Part shown: in pieces, positions 22,338 through 43,389 of the stretch | Position numbering within the stretch: position 1 is the first letter of the stretch | How the letters are laid out: each line of letters opens with the position of its first letter | NCBI GenBank assembly: GCA_031841125.1 | Contig: CM063109.1 | Location: 32,492,038-32,556,037, forward strand | DNA length: 64,000 nt | Source of the DNA: Acanthococcus lagerstroemiae | Taxonomy: Eukaryota; Arthropoda; Insecta; Hemiptera; Eriococcidae | Direction: 5' to 3' | The notes under the pieces: model-generated | What the model was told of the DNA's origin: nothing | Database searches by the model: none | The model's input: only the letters and a program-made list of their open reading frames with translations | Translations under genes and position numbers: made by a program

Positions 22338-25300
22338 TTAGAAGATAGAATATGGCGATTTGGCATAGAGTTGTTCGATAGTTGGATCATCATCACTTGA
22401 AAAATACCCGTCCATTTTATCAACTGATTTCGGATATTTAACCGACTTCAAAGCAACCACATTCAGTCCGATTTCACTTAATGGTTTAAGGTTAAAAACC
22501 GATTGCCAATCCAATTTTGGCAGAGCTTCGGTGGAGATATGAGTGAAAATGTAACGTTCCACCGAATACTTAACGTTCAGTCTTTTTAATATTCGATGCT
22601 GTGTGAAGTTACGAATTAGAGTACTTGGAAATAGGAAGTAAATTAAATCGTCATGCGGTACATTTCGGTCAATAGCATGCGACACTGTTTCCAGCTGTTG
22701 CATAGACACTTCGAAACTTGAAGATGTAGTAGGGTACATGATTACACCAGACCGTTTGTTGGATCTGAAATTAACAATTTCTTAATTTAATTTCTGGCGC
22801 GGAAAATGTTCAAATTAGGAGTGTACGTAGAACTAGCGCTCACCTTTGTTTTCTATCAGTCGGTACGGTGTTCGTAAGTAATGATTTGGGTAACGAGTAT
22901 GTGTGACTAGATATAATATGCATACGAACACCATCTCTCTGAATTCCATTCCTGACGGATGTCAAATGGTTTAAAGCTGGAAGGACACCGGCCTGATGCA
23001 TGTATCCAAAGAAAATAGCGAAAGCCATATTGATCGCAATCCTAGTTAATGAGGTAAGTTCGAATTTGTGTAAATTGATTCACATTTTCTCTCTCACGAA
23101 TGATGCATATACAAACTCGAGTTACCATGTTGTCATTAATTGGCCTTTGTATTCACTTCCGATAGGTATGGTTACATGTTCGTTGTTGAGAATCGATGCG
23201 CCCAAGAAAATCACCGGCAGCGTAAGTGGAATCAGGAACCGTGGTTCTTGATGTGGGAAAATTGACAGCACCACCATCGGTATGACCACTGATGTAAACA
23301 TCAGCGCCGTCACAGAATTGAATTTGACGACATTTCTCAGATTCAATAAGCTGCAAAACAATGAACATGGTTAACAATGTAACAACGGCGATAAAGTACA
23401 TGGGTGTAGAACATTAATCGAAAATTCAAGTCATAGATAAACAATCTCATCTAAACCGAACTGATACAACGTACTTAGTTAAAACAGTTGTTAGCATCTG
23501 AAAGCAACAAAGAGTTACGACATTGTACAGCATCACAAGGTTCACCACATGGAGGTATCGTGGATGAATACCATGTATGGATAAATTCTCGGTGTACCAA
23601 TTATATTTTATGAAATTGATAGGTGTAATCACGAAACAGTCTGTTACACGATTCAAGCAGGCGGTGATTCCAGAATTGAACAGCAAATCAAATGGTTTTT
23701 CTGAAAACAAATGAAGAAGCTTACTTTCAACCTTTTCCTTCCTTTAAATGGACCAGCTAAGTGTTCTAGAACCGTCAAATTATTTTGAAACATACCACGT
23801 TTGTAATACCATGTATCAGCGGCGATCAGTCCCAATGCTACAGGAATGCCGACCGTGATCAGACAAGCCCAACGTAAATGCACAGTATAGAGTGAAAGTT
23901 TTTTGACAGGCCGTCCTCGGTACAACCAGAAAAATAAAGGACCAATGGCGTACGCGATGAACGTGGGTCGATTGAAAATTCCAAAAACGCACAACACAGC
24001 AATTTTCACAGAGCCACTGTAATTACGATGGGATAATTGTTTCAACTGTCGCAAGATCAAAATTTTCTGTCTAGGGTTCTCAGCGATTTGTAGCGATGCC
24101 TTCAGTTTAGTTTCTCGAGGATAAGCCTGAAAAATATCCACATCATGATCAACGAGCGTATTTATTACTGTGCGCTCCAGGAACGAGCAATCATTCGTGT
24201 TTAGTATACGGTACCTTCTCAGCATCCAAAACGTTGAATACAACAGTTCTCAACAATGCCGCGAAAACTATCATTTCAATGGTATTTGAAAATGTTCGGG
24301 AACCATATACCAACATGACATACGAGGAGCCGACCAGGAAAAGACGCGATTTGATATCCGTTCCACATTTGATGCAAATGCTGAAAAGCGTAAATGAAAT
24401 TATAAATTCGCTGAATACAAAACGCAGTAATATGAACATCTAAAGACAGAATTCCAGCACCTAGCTAGAGAAAAATCAACGATGAAGGAGAGCAAGCAAA
24501 TGAATACTCTGGTAGGTATCAGTAAGTAATATGGCGAAACAGTGCCTTGAAAGTTTAAGTAGTTGAGAATCCATCGACACGCTGAGATTGGCAGTCCGTA
24601 TACAATGTAAGTGACGAATATACTGCGAACTGGAGATTTAGAGTCATATTCCCACACTTCCGATCGTTCAGCGTTGAAAAAATCGCCTATAAAAAGCATA
24701 AAATAAATTAGTGTAGGCTTATAATAGGGACAGAGTTGGCAATTTGGATTTCTTCAAGTGTCACACGGAAAATTTTATGGACAGGAACCCATTTTGATCA
24801 TGCGTAGATAATTTATGATTCTTTCTACAAAATTTCTACCTTACGATATTATTAGATATAAAAGGCAAGAGAGACACTAAATGAGTAAACAGAATCAAGT
24901 TACAAAGCTTGAGGTTTTCATTTCTTCCCAAGGAGAAAATGTTGACAAAGTTTTCGAAAAGGAGGAGGAGAACGAAATTTTTCCATAAAATTTACCACTC
25001 TTTAGAATTAGCTTCTCTAGACGACTGATCCGTAATTGCGTAAATACACCCTTAGGTCTACCTGTTCTGACATTTCAAAGGAATAAAGGCAATGAGAACA
25101 TATTGCATTTACGAAGAGTTGATAAGTAATCATGAATTACCAATTAAGATTTCTGTGGACTGGAAATATTCATCCGGATGTATATAGCCAGTTTGAGGAA
25201 CTATAGCTACAAGAATACGAAGCAGTGCTAGCCATATGTACTGAGTACCAACGGTAGACAGAAGGCCACCGTGATTACTTTTTTTCGTGTCCATTCTACG

Positions 25301-25354
25301 AACAGATAAAATTGCAAGTAAATAAGATGCATAAGAAACGATACTTGGGTACAT
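22338..25354 (-). CDS. PIGZ: GPI mannosyltransferase 4 (PIG-Z/SMP3 family)
   Basis: Eight minus-strand exons join in phase: 25354(or 25294)-25141, 24686-24461, 24380-24215, 24126-23796, 23700-23475, 23350-23126, 23041-22844, 22764-22338. The shorter start gives 650 residues. Family role: adds a fourth mannose to the GPI-anchor core on the ER lumenal face, using dolichol-phosphate-mannose (glycosyltransferase family GT22). Visible signatures are [10 protein letters not shown] near residue 40 (the lumenal catalytic HPDE loop), [30 protein letters not shown] and FPHQEPRF near residue 400, plus [10 protein letters not shown], all in family order among hydrophobic segments. Introns 2-6 are about 80-125 bp. 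The choice between Met25354 and Met25294 is open; the second is nearer the usual length. The two HDAC6-module genes upstream are convergent with it. Confidence 0.9.
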
Positions 25355-25479
25355 GGATTCTGCGGCTTACATCGTAATAGGTACAACTTGAATTTTGATG
25401 TAAAATTTCTATTTTCTTGGTATTCCAGCAAATATAGTCCTATGGGTGGACAACTCACTCTGGACGTCAATTCTTACCG

Positions 25480-26430
25480 ACCTACTGTGGCACACAAGAA
25501 ATACAGAAATTAGATTTATGTAGTTCAGCATAAAATCTGTGAAGTAGTCATTTAATCTTGATTTTCAGGAATGATTAATTCACGTATTCTCCCAGTAATT
25601 TACGTGATTCCCATTATCAACTACATCCAATTTTCTGGCTCATTCGAGACAGTTCCTCGGCTGACACTTTACTGTTGCTACGGCTTAGTAGTTAGTATAA
25701 ATATGAAGATTCACGGTTCCTACTCTTAGAAATCCTAAATGTAAACGGTCAGTTAGATACACAACTCCTATACTTCAAAATACCTTCATAATTGAAACCG
25801 AGCTTGAGCTCCTCTGAATACTGATACAAAAAGAATTGAAATAAAACGTCAAAATGTTCCATAATTATATCATCCGGTGTCCAGTTCACAAATCACATAA
25901 TTGATGGTCGGTAGGTAATTCTTCGTTCTCGGTACTCGGCATCCACCTTGCTCGGCATCTAGAGCTTATCTTATCAGTTATCAATTATCAACCACCAACA
26001 ATCAACATGACCGATAGAGTAAATAATACAAGGGCAAAGTGGGACAAATGATGAATGATGATGAATCTTTCACTCTAGAACATGGCTGAGAAAAAGTACT
26101 TTCGATTTGATTAATTTAAGAACTATTTTGAGGAACAGTTTTGATGGCAATCCTGTTCAGGTGGTCATGGGATATAGTCAGAGAAAAAAGTCTTTCAATT
26201 CGAAACATTAAGGTCTCTTTCTTAAGTCCCTTAATTCCTAGCCGATATTCGAACGGAACCAGGCAACCAGCAAAAAGCGCAAACCACAGAAACCACCAAT
26301 GGGATTTCTGTATAGATAATGATGATTTCAGAATTCCCCAAATTCCTTCAACATTCTTTCGTCATGAGTGCCTTTCACTTCGTAGGTTGCACAACGTCTG
26401 CGCTTTGTACGTTGTAATGTTATAAAATTC
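25480..26430. promoter_or_regulatory. Divergent spacer between PIG-Z and PABP
   Basis: The two genes run head to head and about 1.3 kb separates their start codons. Promoters of both must lie in or near this spacer, but I cannot place them. An open frame at 26141-26425 shows no recognised motif. Confidence 0.35.
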
Positions 26431-26435
26431 TTAAA

Positions 26436-26512
26436 ACTACAAAAAAAAATTAAAAATTATAAAAAATACCAAAAAAATCGTAAAACCTAGCAATTAAAAA
26501 CAAAAAAAATTA
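26436..26512 (+). promoter_or_regulatory. A-rich tract in the probable PABP 5'UTR
   Basis: Runs of seven to nine A separated by one to three other bases fill this stretch, 150-220 bases before the PABP start codon. Known PABP mRNAs carry an oligo(A)-rich 5'UTR that PABP itself binds to repress translation. Position and composition fit that autoregulatory element. That this stretch is in the mature mRNA is inferred; a possible donor (AAC|GTGAGT) follows at about 26522. Confidence 0.45.
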
Positions 26513-26632
26513 ATAGTCTTAACGTGAGTGATTCTGGTGTTTATTTTATTTCGTTTCAAGCTTTTTGTACATCGTGCAACGTGGTAAATCTACACGCCCG
26601 TCGGTCCGTAAGCTATATCTTCACTTCTGTAA

Positions 26633-36259
<9,627 letters not shown>

Positions 36260-36803
36260 TTAGTTTGGAAGAGACCTGACGTTCGACATCAATCTGTCAT
36301 CAAATATATTATCCGTCAAATTATCTCATTTTTTGCGCATTATGATTATTATTATTATTTTCTAATCAGTCATTTCTCGTTTCTAGTTTATTTGCCCGAT
36401 TTGTTATTCTCGGTGTATCTGGATTACAATTAATGTGACAAAATATTGTCTTAAAGAATGGTACATTCAATTTATATTATTTATTCCCAACTATTTTTTC
36501 AAGTTTAATTCGGGCTCCGTAGAGGAACGGAATAAATAAATTTTTCGACCTATTCCAGATATGATATCCAGTCTCAATTTCTACATTCTGTTTTGTTTGT
36601 TGTTTTTTTGTTTTCCTCCTCCTTTTTTTATCTATTGTATTATTTTTTTCTACTATTTTGATTTACAATATTGTCACTACACCGTTATATGATTGCAATT
36701 TTTGTGTAAAATCTGAATAATATCCTGTCACACATCCGATGTTTTTTTTTAAATGGTGACAAAATTGGATCATCCTCTCTCATTGACGCTTTGACGCGGT
36801 ACG

Positions 36804-37642
36804 ATGTACAGCGATCTTGCGGGTAAAATTACTGGTATGTTGCTGGAAATTGACAATTCTGATCTGCTGCACATGTTGGAAAATCAAGAAAGTTTGAAAT
36901 CGAAGGTCAGTGTTGATTTAGTTTTACTTCTGGTAAATATATTGACCAAAGTTCAACACTATTTGACATGGTCGCATATTTTTTCATATTTCAGGTGGAG
37001 GAAGCTGTCGGTGTTCTACAAGCCCGCCAAGCAAAACAGGCCGCTACTCAGATAAAGAGCGCGCAGATCACGGCTGGAGATTAATTAATTTGGAAGAGAC
37101 CTGACGTTCGACATCAATCTGTCATCAAATATATTATCCGTCAAATTATCTCATTTTTTGCGCATTATGATTATTATTATTATTTTCTAATCAGTCATTT
37201 CTCGTTTCTAGTTTATTTTCCCGATTTGTTATTCTCGGTGTATCTGGATTAAAATTAATTTGACAAAATATTGTCTTAAAGAATGGTACATTCAATTTAT
37301 ATTATTTATTCCAAACTATTTTTTCAAGTTTAATTCGGGCTCTGTAGAGGAACGGAATAAATAAATTTTTCGACCTATTCCAGATATGATATCCAGTCTC
37401 AGTTTCTACATTCTGTTTTGTTTGTTTGTTTGTTTTTTTGTTTTTCCCTCCTTTTTTTATCTATTATAGGTATTTTTTTTCTACTATTTTGATTTACAAT
37501 AATTATTATGTCACCACACTGTTATATGATTGCAATTTTTGTGTAAAATCCGAATAATATCCTGTCACACATCCGATGTTTTTTTTTTAAATGGTGACAG
37601 AATTGGATCGTCCTCTCTCATTGACGCTTTGACGCGGTACGA
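36804..37642 (+). pseudogene. Tandem copy of the PABP 3' end (last two exons + 3'UTR)
   Basis: This segment repeats 35976-36803 head to tail with roughly 95% identity by eye. It includes the MLLE coding exon, its intron, the final exon, the TAATTA(G/A)TTTGGAAGAG 3'UTR and AATAAATAAA. The boundary falls where ...GCGGTACGAT meets the internal GTACAGCG of exon 9. The splice acceptor in front of exon 9 was therefore not copied, so that exon cannot be spliced in normally. The final-exon copy keeps its acceptor (TATTTCAG) and an open frame with three substitutions (Ala to Gly, His to Arg, Thr to Ala). It is potentially usable as an alternative last exon from donor 36076. Confidence 0.9.
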
Positions 37643-38820
37643 TAAGATTTATGGATGAGCTTGCTAAAATGTTGAAGAGAGACCATTCCTGACCTCTAGA
37701 TACTTCGCTATCTAGTCCCTGTACTCGTGTTGGATTACGTGATCGGTGCTGCCTTCTTATTTATTGTTTTGTGTGAGGCTGCCTAGATGACTGACTTGTC
37801 ACTGTTCATCTTTGTTCCTGGAGTTTTTCCTGGTAGTTGTTATGAAGATCAAGTTGGTAGCATAAATCAGGGGGCTCTGTTTTATTAAACTGACTTCAAG
37901 CTACAGGATCACGAAGAGGAGCCTTCTGTAAGACTGGAAATCGGCCCGGTTAGAAAATTGAAATTAGGTCTCTCGTTGATGAAATTTGTAGAATATTTTC
38001 TAGTTGTGAGGGATTTACCCTTCATAGTTAGAAAAATCTGGATTCTACCCCTTTGAAGAAGTCGCTTTAGTCTGACCGCAAGTGAAAGGATTTCTGCCTA
38101 GATGCTTCGAACTCGATTCCCTTTTTGAAGTTGGAGTATTTACTGTGGGGATCATCTTTTTTGTGCTGAGTACTCCCGTTAGTAGAAATGAAAGCCGTGC
38201 CCCTCCTCCCCAGAAAAGTCGCCTTGGCTTGTCTATCTGACTGCCCTAGTTTGTTGAGCAACCTGTCTGCCTACATCTAGTTGTCAGGTTATTCCCCTGA
38301 AATCTGAAAAATTACAGAGGATCCAATTTTGTCAACTAATGCAAATTTTATTGCTACTATTCCCTTTTCACCCTTCCAGAAAATTAATTCACTTACATGA
38401 ATATGGTACTTGAGGACTTGACCAACATTTCTTCACTAATTATAAACATACTAATTTCAAGTAAGTGTGGGATAAATGTACAAACGGTGGTGATTGTAAT
38501 AATGATGTATCCAGCGAAAACGAATGATCGCTAGTAAGCGCTATCTGGTGAAATAATGAACTACTAACCTCCTTTCATTTTGCTTTACCGGGCTGTTTAC
38601 TACCTTGGTATGTTATCAATCTAGAATTGAAATGTTTTTTCTTTCTTTCCAACAGGTGTTATCTCCATTTTTGACTTTTTGACATTTTTATGTCTTTACT
38701 TTGGCACACAACGGAAAAAAGCGTTACTTAGGAACGTGATCAGAAGAGCATTACGAAAGAATTTTTTAATTTATTTAGCAACTCTGGAATCCCGAGTGTT
38801 GCTACAATATATCATGTAAC
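37643..38820. other. Intergenic, no gene recognised
   Basis: Sequence 3' of the PABP duplication with no recognisable domain on either strand. A short TAA microsatellite lies at about 38829-38862. Confidence 0.45.
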
Positions 38821-38884
38821 AAAAATTATAGTAATAGTAATAATAATAATAATAATAATAATGGAATAAAACTATTGACTGACG

Positions 38885-39375
38885 ACTGACTGACTGACTC
38901 AACACATCATTCGCCTACAATTACCACACTCCTTATATCAGCCTGTATTCCCTTGCGAACATCACGTTCCTTGTACTAGCCTGCAAGCGCAACGCTCTGC
39001 CAGTACATCATCTTGCAGACGAGTCTGCAACCACGGGAGAGCATTTTCATGTCTGCTTCGCGGACTGCGGCGACATGAGAATGTCATCGTCCAGCAAACG
39101 TAGCGTCCAAAAAATGAGCGCGCCAAAAAATATGGAGCGATACGTGCTGTGCAGAGCGTAGCGGACGACGAAATTCTCACGTCGGCGCAGTCCGCGAAGC
39201 AGACATAAAAATGCTCTCCTGTGGTTTCAGACTCGTCTGCAAGATGATGCACTAGCAGAGCGTAGTGCTCGCAGGCTAGTACAAGGAACGTGATGCTCGC
39301 AAGAGAATACAGGCTGATACAAGGAGTATTGTACTCGCAGGCGAATGAAGTGTTGAATAAGTCAGTCAGTTCGGA
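38885..39375. mobile_element. Foldback element (about 490 bp near-palindrome)
   Basis: The left arm (about 38885-39110) and right arm (about 39150-39375) are close reverse complements. Mirror words include CAGCCTGTATTC, GAACATCACGTTCCTTGTACTAGCCTG, CATCTTGCAGACGAGTCTG, GAGAGCATTTT and ATGTCTGCTTCGCGGACTGC. It is GC-richer than its flanks. A transcript would fold into a hairpin over 200 bp long. The minus-strand 156-codon frame over it is a by-product. Confidence 0.8.
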
Positions 39376-39987
39376 GTCGGTTGTTCGTAAAGATGTCACA
39401 CAGGTTTGCCAGACATAGGGATTTATCCTCAAATTTAGGGATTTCTAAAGGCGAAGAACATTTTTATTTCAATTATTTTTCAAGGGGATGAGGAGGAGTA
39501 CAGATAATACTAGGTACTTCAACATTTTCTTGGAGGGAGAAGAAAGGGGCACAATGTACCCTCTGTAACCTCATTCCGACGCAACTATCCTATGACTTGA
39601 AGTGAGCACTGATTCTCAGCACATAGAATGTTGGCCTACACCAAGCGGTAGCACTGGCTGCGCAAAACTCGTGATGTTTGTGCTGTAATGTTGCTGCTGG
39701 CAACTCTGCGATGAAAATGTTCTTTTTCAAAAGGTGTTAACTCCATTGATAACATTGAACGAAGTAAGGGATTTTTCAGACAGAATTTTCATTTACAATA
39801 TTCACTTCCCTCATTTTTGGTAGGATAAGTGACGTTTTTCTTCGAGATTGCTCGCTTTGCCTGTCTGTATCTTCAGATCAGTCGATCCGAAAATTTTTTT
39901 TGTGAGGTGGACCTCATTTCGCATGTATTCGAGAGAAGCCCTATACCAACTTTCGCAGCTCTACCACCTCTCAATGTTGAGACAAAC

Positions 39988-40244
39988 CAGTGGCGGGTCT
40001 ATGGGGAGTGTTTTGGGAGTTCGGACACCCCCTTCGGGCCGAAGAAGAAGAAAAAAACATTGCGAAAGCACGTTATATAGAAATTTAGTGAACGTGTACA
40101 TCTGCAGTGCTGTAGTCCTGTGTGGACTTCAAAATATATCAAGAATCAACTGGGAAATGACGACTACCGAAAATAAAATGAAAATACAAAAAACTGATTA
40201 GTGCTTAAAACACCCTCCTTGGAAAATTTCTAGATTCGCCACTG
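39988..40244. mobile_element. hAT-type MITE (CAGTGGCG termini), copy 2
   Basis: Bounded by CAGTGGCGGGTCTA and TAGATTCGCCACTG, with flanking 8-mers AGACAAAC and AAACAAAC (7 of 8). It shares the GAACCCGGACACCCCC / GTTCGGACACCCCC motif with the element at 1968-2141. Confidence 0.8.
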
Positions 40245-41225
40245 AAACAAACAGTTTTTTATGTTTTCCCACAAAACTATTTTTTGGAGATTTGGAAAGA
40301 AACGAAAATTGTGTAAATATGCTCGAAATTATTTGCATGGAGAATCGGTTAGAACCAAAAGGGGGGTTAAGTCCACGTTTGTCGTTTTTGCTTTTCTACG
40401 GATTATGGGGTATTGAAGTATCGCGGATCTGCTGGTGTGGTCGAAATTTTGTGAAACAGCTGGGAAAGTGCTTTTTGGCAACATCGCTTTCTTTCATTTT
40501 TTTTTTTTAATAAAATTTTTTCAAAAAATGAATTTTTCCAGAAATTGTTTGAAAATGGCGTATTTTGGTGTAAAAAATAGAAATAAATAAAAAATTCCGG
40601 CCCACCTCTCTCTTTTTGCATTTTTATACCTGAAAAGTGCTATTTTCACAAACGAAATCACAATTTTCCAATACAGCTTCAGAACTTTTTTTCTTACAAG
40701 CAGGGATTTTGCTCGGTTGGAATGGGACCAAGACTAAAGTGACCCCTTTATGTCTGGCTACAAAGGGGGAGGGGGAAATTTCGAACTGCAAAAAAATCGT
40801 TCAGAACCAAAAGGGGTTAAGTCCAAAAACTTTGAGCCACCCCAGCTTTGGCCCATCCAAATTTTATTCGACGGGACTGGGCAAAAGAGTTGTCTCTTAT
40901 GACCCTCTCACCGCCACCTGCCCTTTTGATGCTCACCGTTTCAGATAATGTTGATTATAAAACTTATGCCGCAAATCTCTAGTCTAAATAATTTAAAATA
41001 TGTTTGAAAAACTGGGTTCTATGAAGTTCAACACCTATATCTCAGGCCCTAATTATCGCACAATGCTGGTTGAGGTCTTAAAGCACTCGGCGAATCAAAC
41101 TCTTTATGAATCTTTTTTGATCACTCAAATCCGTTCAGTCTGAGGAGAGTTATGAGGTAACAACCAACTCAACCTCACTACTCGCACGCATTTCTTCCAC
41201 TCATTTGTCCATTACTCACGAACTA
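40245..41225. repeat. Repeat-like non-coding stretch
   Basis: The phrase AGAACCAAAAGGGG(GG)TTAAGTCCA occurs twice (about 40350 and 40803). Together with G- and C-rich runs this suggests decayed elements. No domain was recognised. Confidence 0.35.
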
Positions 41226-41289
41226 CTTGACTTACAAAGTTCATCTTAGTCTAAAAACACTCAGTGAAGCAACCTCTTTCATATGCTTT

Positions 41290-42416
41290 TTTGATCACTC
41301 AAATCTGACTGTTTACAGTCGATTTAAATTACCTCTGAATCTGCACGAACATTCAATATCTGGTTTGAAAGTCAACAGCAAAGGAGCCAATAGTATCAAG
41401 AATGCAAGAATCCTCATTTGGGATGAAGCTCCAATGGCAAACATGTACGCTCTGATGTGTGTAAACAGAGACTATTCAAGGACATCATGGGAAATGACGT
41501 GCCGTGTGGCGGCAAGATTGTAGTTTTGGGTGAAGATTTTAGTCAGGTTCTGCTAGTAGTTCTACATGGTTCAAGAGCTGTTACAATTGCTAATTCCATC
41601 AAGTTTTCTCCTTTATGGCCTATATTCAAGACGCTGAGACTGACCCAGAACATGCGAGCGGAAACAGGAGAAAAAGAGTTCTCAGAATTCTTGCTGCAGA
41701 TTGGTACATGGTATTTTCCCTCATTCTGGCTCTGAAAATGGGGGCATTATAAAATTACCTGCAAGCATAATTTCTCAGGACATTATAAGAGATATCTATG
41801 GTAAAAAGTTTGACACTCCAGAGGATGTCCTGAAATTTTCTAATGTTGCAATTCTGGCACCAAAGAATGATCGTTGTCAGAAGATCAACGACAAGATTTT
41901 GGATTTGATTCCTGGAGAAGCCAAAACTTACACAAGCGTGAATAGACTGATCAGCGAAAATGACAGTGAAATCCTGCAATTCCCTGTTGAATTAATGGAT
42001 AGTCTGGAGTTGACAGGTTTTCCACCAAATAAATTACACTTAAAAGTTGGTGTGATTGTTATGTTGCTACGTAATATAAATGTGGCACTTGGACTGCTGA
42101 ATGGGACACGACTAATTGTGAGAAACATGTACACGAATGCACTGGATCTGGAAATAATAACTGGGGTGGAGTGCGGTCGAAGGATATTACTCCCAAGAGT
42201 GGACCTGTCGCCAGCGGATTCCGCCTTGCCTTTTTCATTCAAAAGGAGACAATTTCCAATATAGTTAGCCTTTTGTACGACGATCAATAAGGCCCAGCAG
42301 GGACAGACGCTGGAGAAGGTTGGGATATATCTACTCGAGTATGTCTTCAGTCATGGACAATTATACGTAGCTCTGTCGCGGACAACTTCGTTTAATAATT
42401 TAAAAATCCAAGTATA
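41290..42416 (+). pseudogene. Helitron PIF1-like helicase, C-terminal part
   Basis: Read across three or four frame breaks, the + strand gives the order typical of Helitron Rep/helicase proteins. First comes SRFKLPLN and IWDEAPMA (Walker B-like), then GGKIVVLGEDF(S)Q, LRLTQNMR, LAPKN and a long middle region. It continues with LKVGVIVMLLRN, LNGTRLIV, RRQFPI and the terminal [15 protein letters not shown]. The Walker A segment and the Rep nuclease are missing upstream. Frame shifts near 41480 and 41710 and a stop at 42262 make it inactive. Repeat family A follows 150 bp after the stop. Confidence 0.8.
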
Positions 42417-42566
42417 ACCTGGAAGCTATAAAACTGCAAACGTGGTGTGGAAGGAGGTCCTGTAATATAATAACTTTATAAATTTTTGTAATTTTAATTT
42501 TTTTTTTTTAAATATACCTACGAGTACGAGTATAGAATAGAGATATGTAGTGCACTGCTAGTGTGT

Positions 42567-42870
42567 ACATAAAAGTGTTTGTTTGTTTGCGTGTGTTTGT
42601 TCGAGGTTGGTGGATGAACCGTAAGGGCTGGGGGGGGCTCGTACTTTCTGGGTGAGTTCGTATGAATTCTGAATAGGTTCTAGGCTATAAAAATTTCGGT
42701 ACCCTTATCAAAAAAGGGTCCACAAAATTTAGCCCCCTCCGGACCCCCTAATTTTTGTTTTTGATTTGGGCGTTTCGGAAGTGTTTTACATCGAACTTCT
42801 TCATACTGTGCTGAAATTTGGTGACTGTAACTATCTCCTTTCAGAAATTATGAAGGGGTGGAAATCTCTA
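42567..42870 (+). repeat. Interspersed repeat family A, copy 2
   Basis: This is the partner of 1080-1390, with the same ordered anchors, directly downstream of the Helitron helicase remnant. The stretch from here to 43390 contains G runs and no coding signal. Confidence 0.6.
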
Positions 42871-43389
42871 ACCTCTAATATTTGTATATGAAAGTTTTTG
42901 TTTATTTCTGCCCCTTTCGGCGGGTCCAGGAGCGTTAGAGATATGGCATCCACCCCTTTTGAACGTCTTCGACTCTAAATTCAAAATAACACGCAACCCT
43001 GCCTGAGGTCCCCTTTTCCCCTGCTTCATAGGGTTGTTGAGGGTACTGATGGGAGGGGGACTGGCTTGGCGTTCACTTTTTTGTTGGGGGGGGGGGGGTC
43101 GTTTACATTTTCCGGGGTCTTTTGCTTCTGGTAGGTCTTTGGAGGCGGCTAGTATTTTTTATTTTTTTATTTTACAGCCTTTTCGTACAGCTTACATAGT
43201 TTACAATAGTTATCTATAATAACTCAATGCGCACATTGACGAGCGTAGGCTTCCCCCACCTTTCTCCAATGGTCCCGTATCTTTGCATCTCTTCCCCGCG
43301 CAATTCCTGCATATTAGCATATTTCCCCTTCTCATCTGGTTTTTGGTCTGTCTTTCTTTCATTTGTTTTCTCTTGGCTCCCACTCCATA

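Noticed and set aside
24384..24460. Frameshift in the PIG-Z gene between two overlapping frames
   Set aside because: A 79-bp GT..AG intron with matching phase joins the frames and restores the family's sequence order, so no frameshift is needed.
38962..39432. 156-codon minus-strand frame
   Set aside because: It spans the foldback palindrome and reads both arms. It has no recognisable domain.
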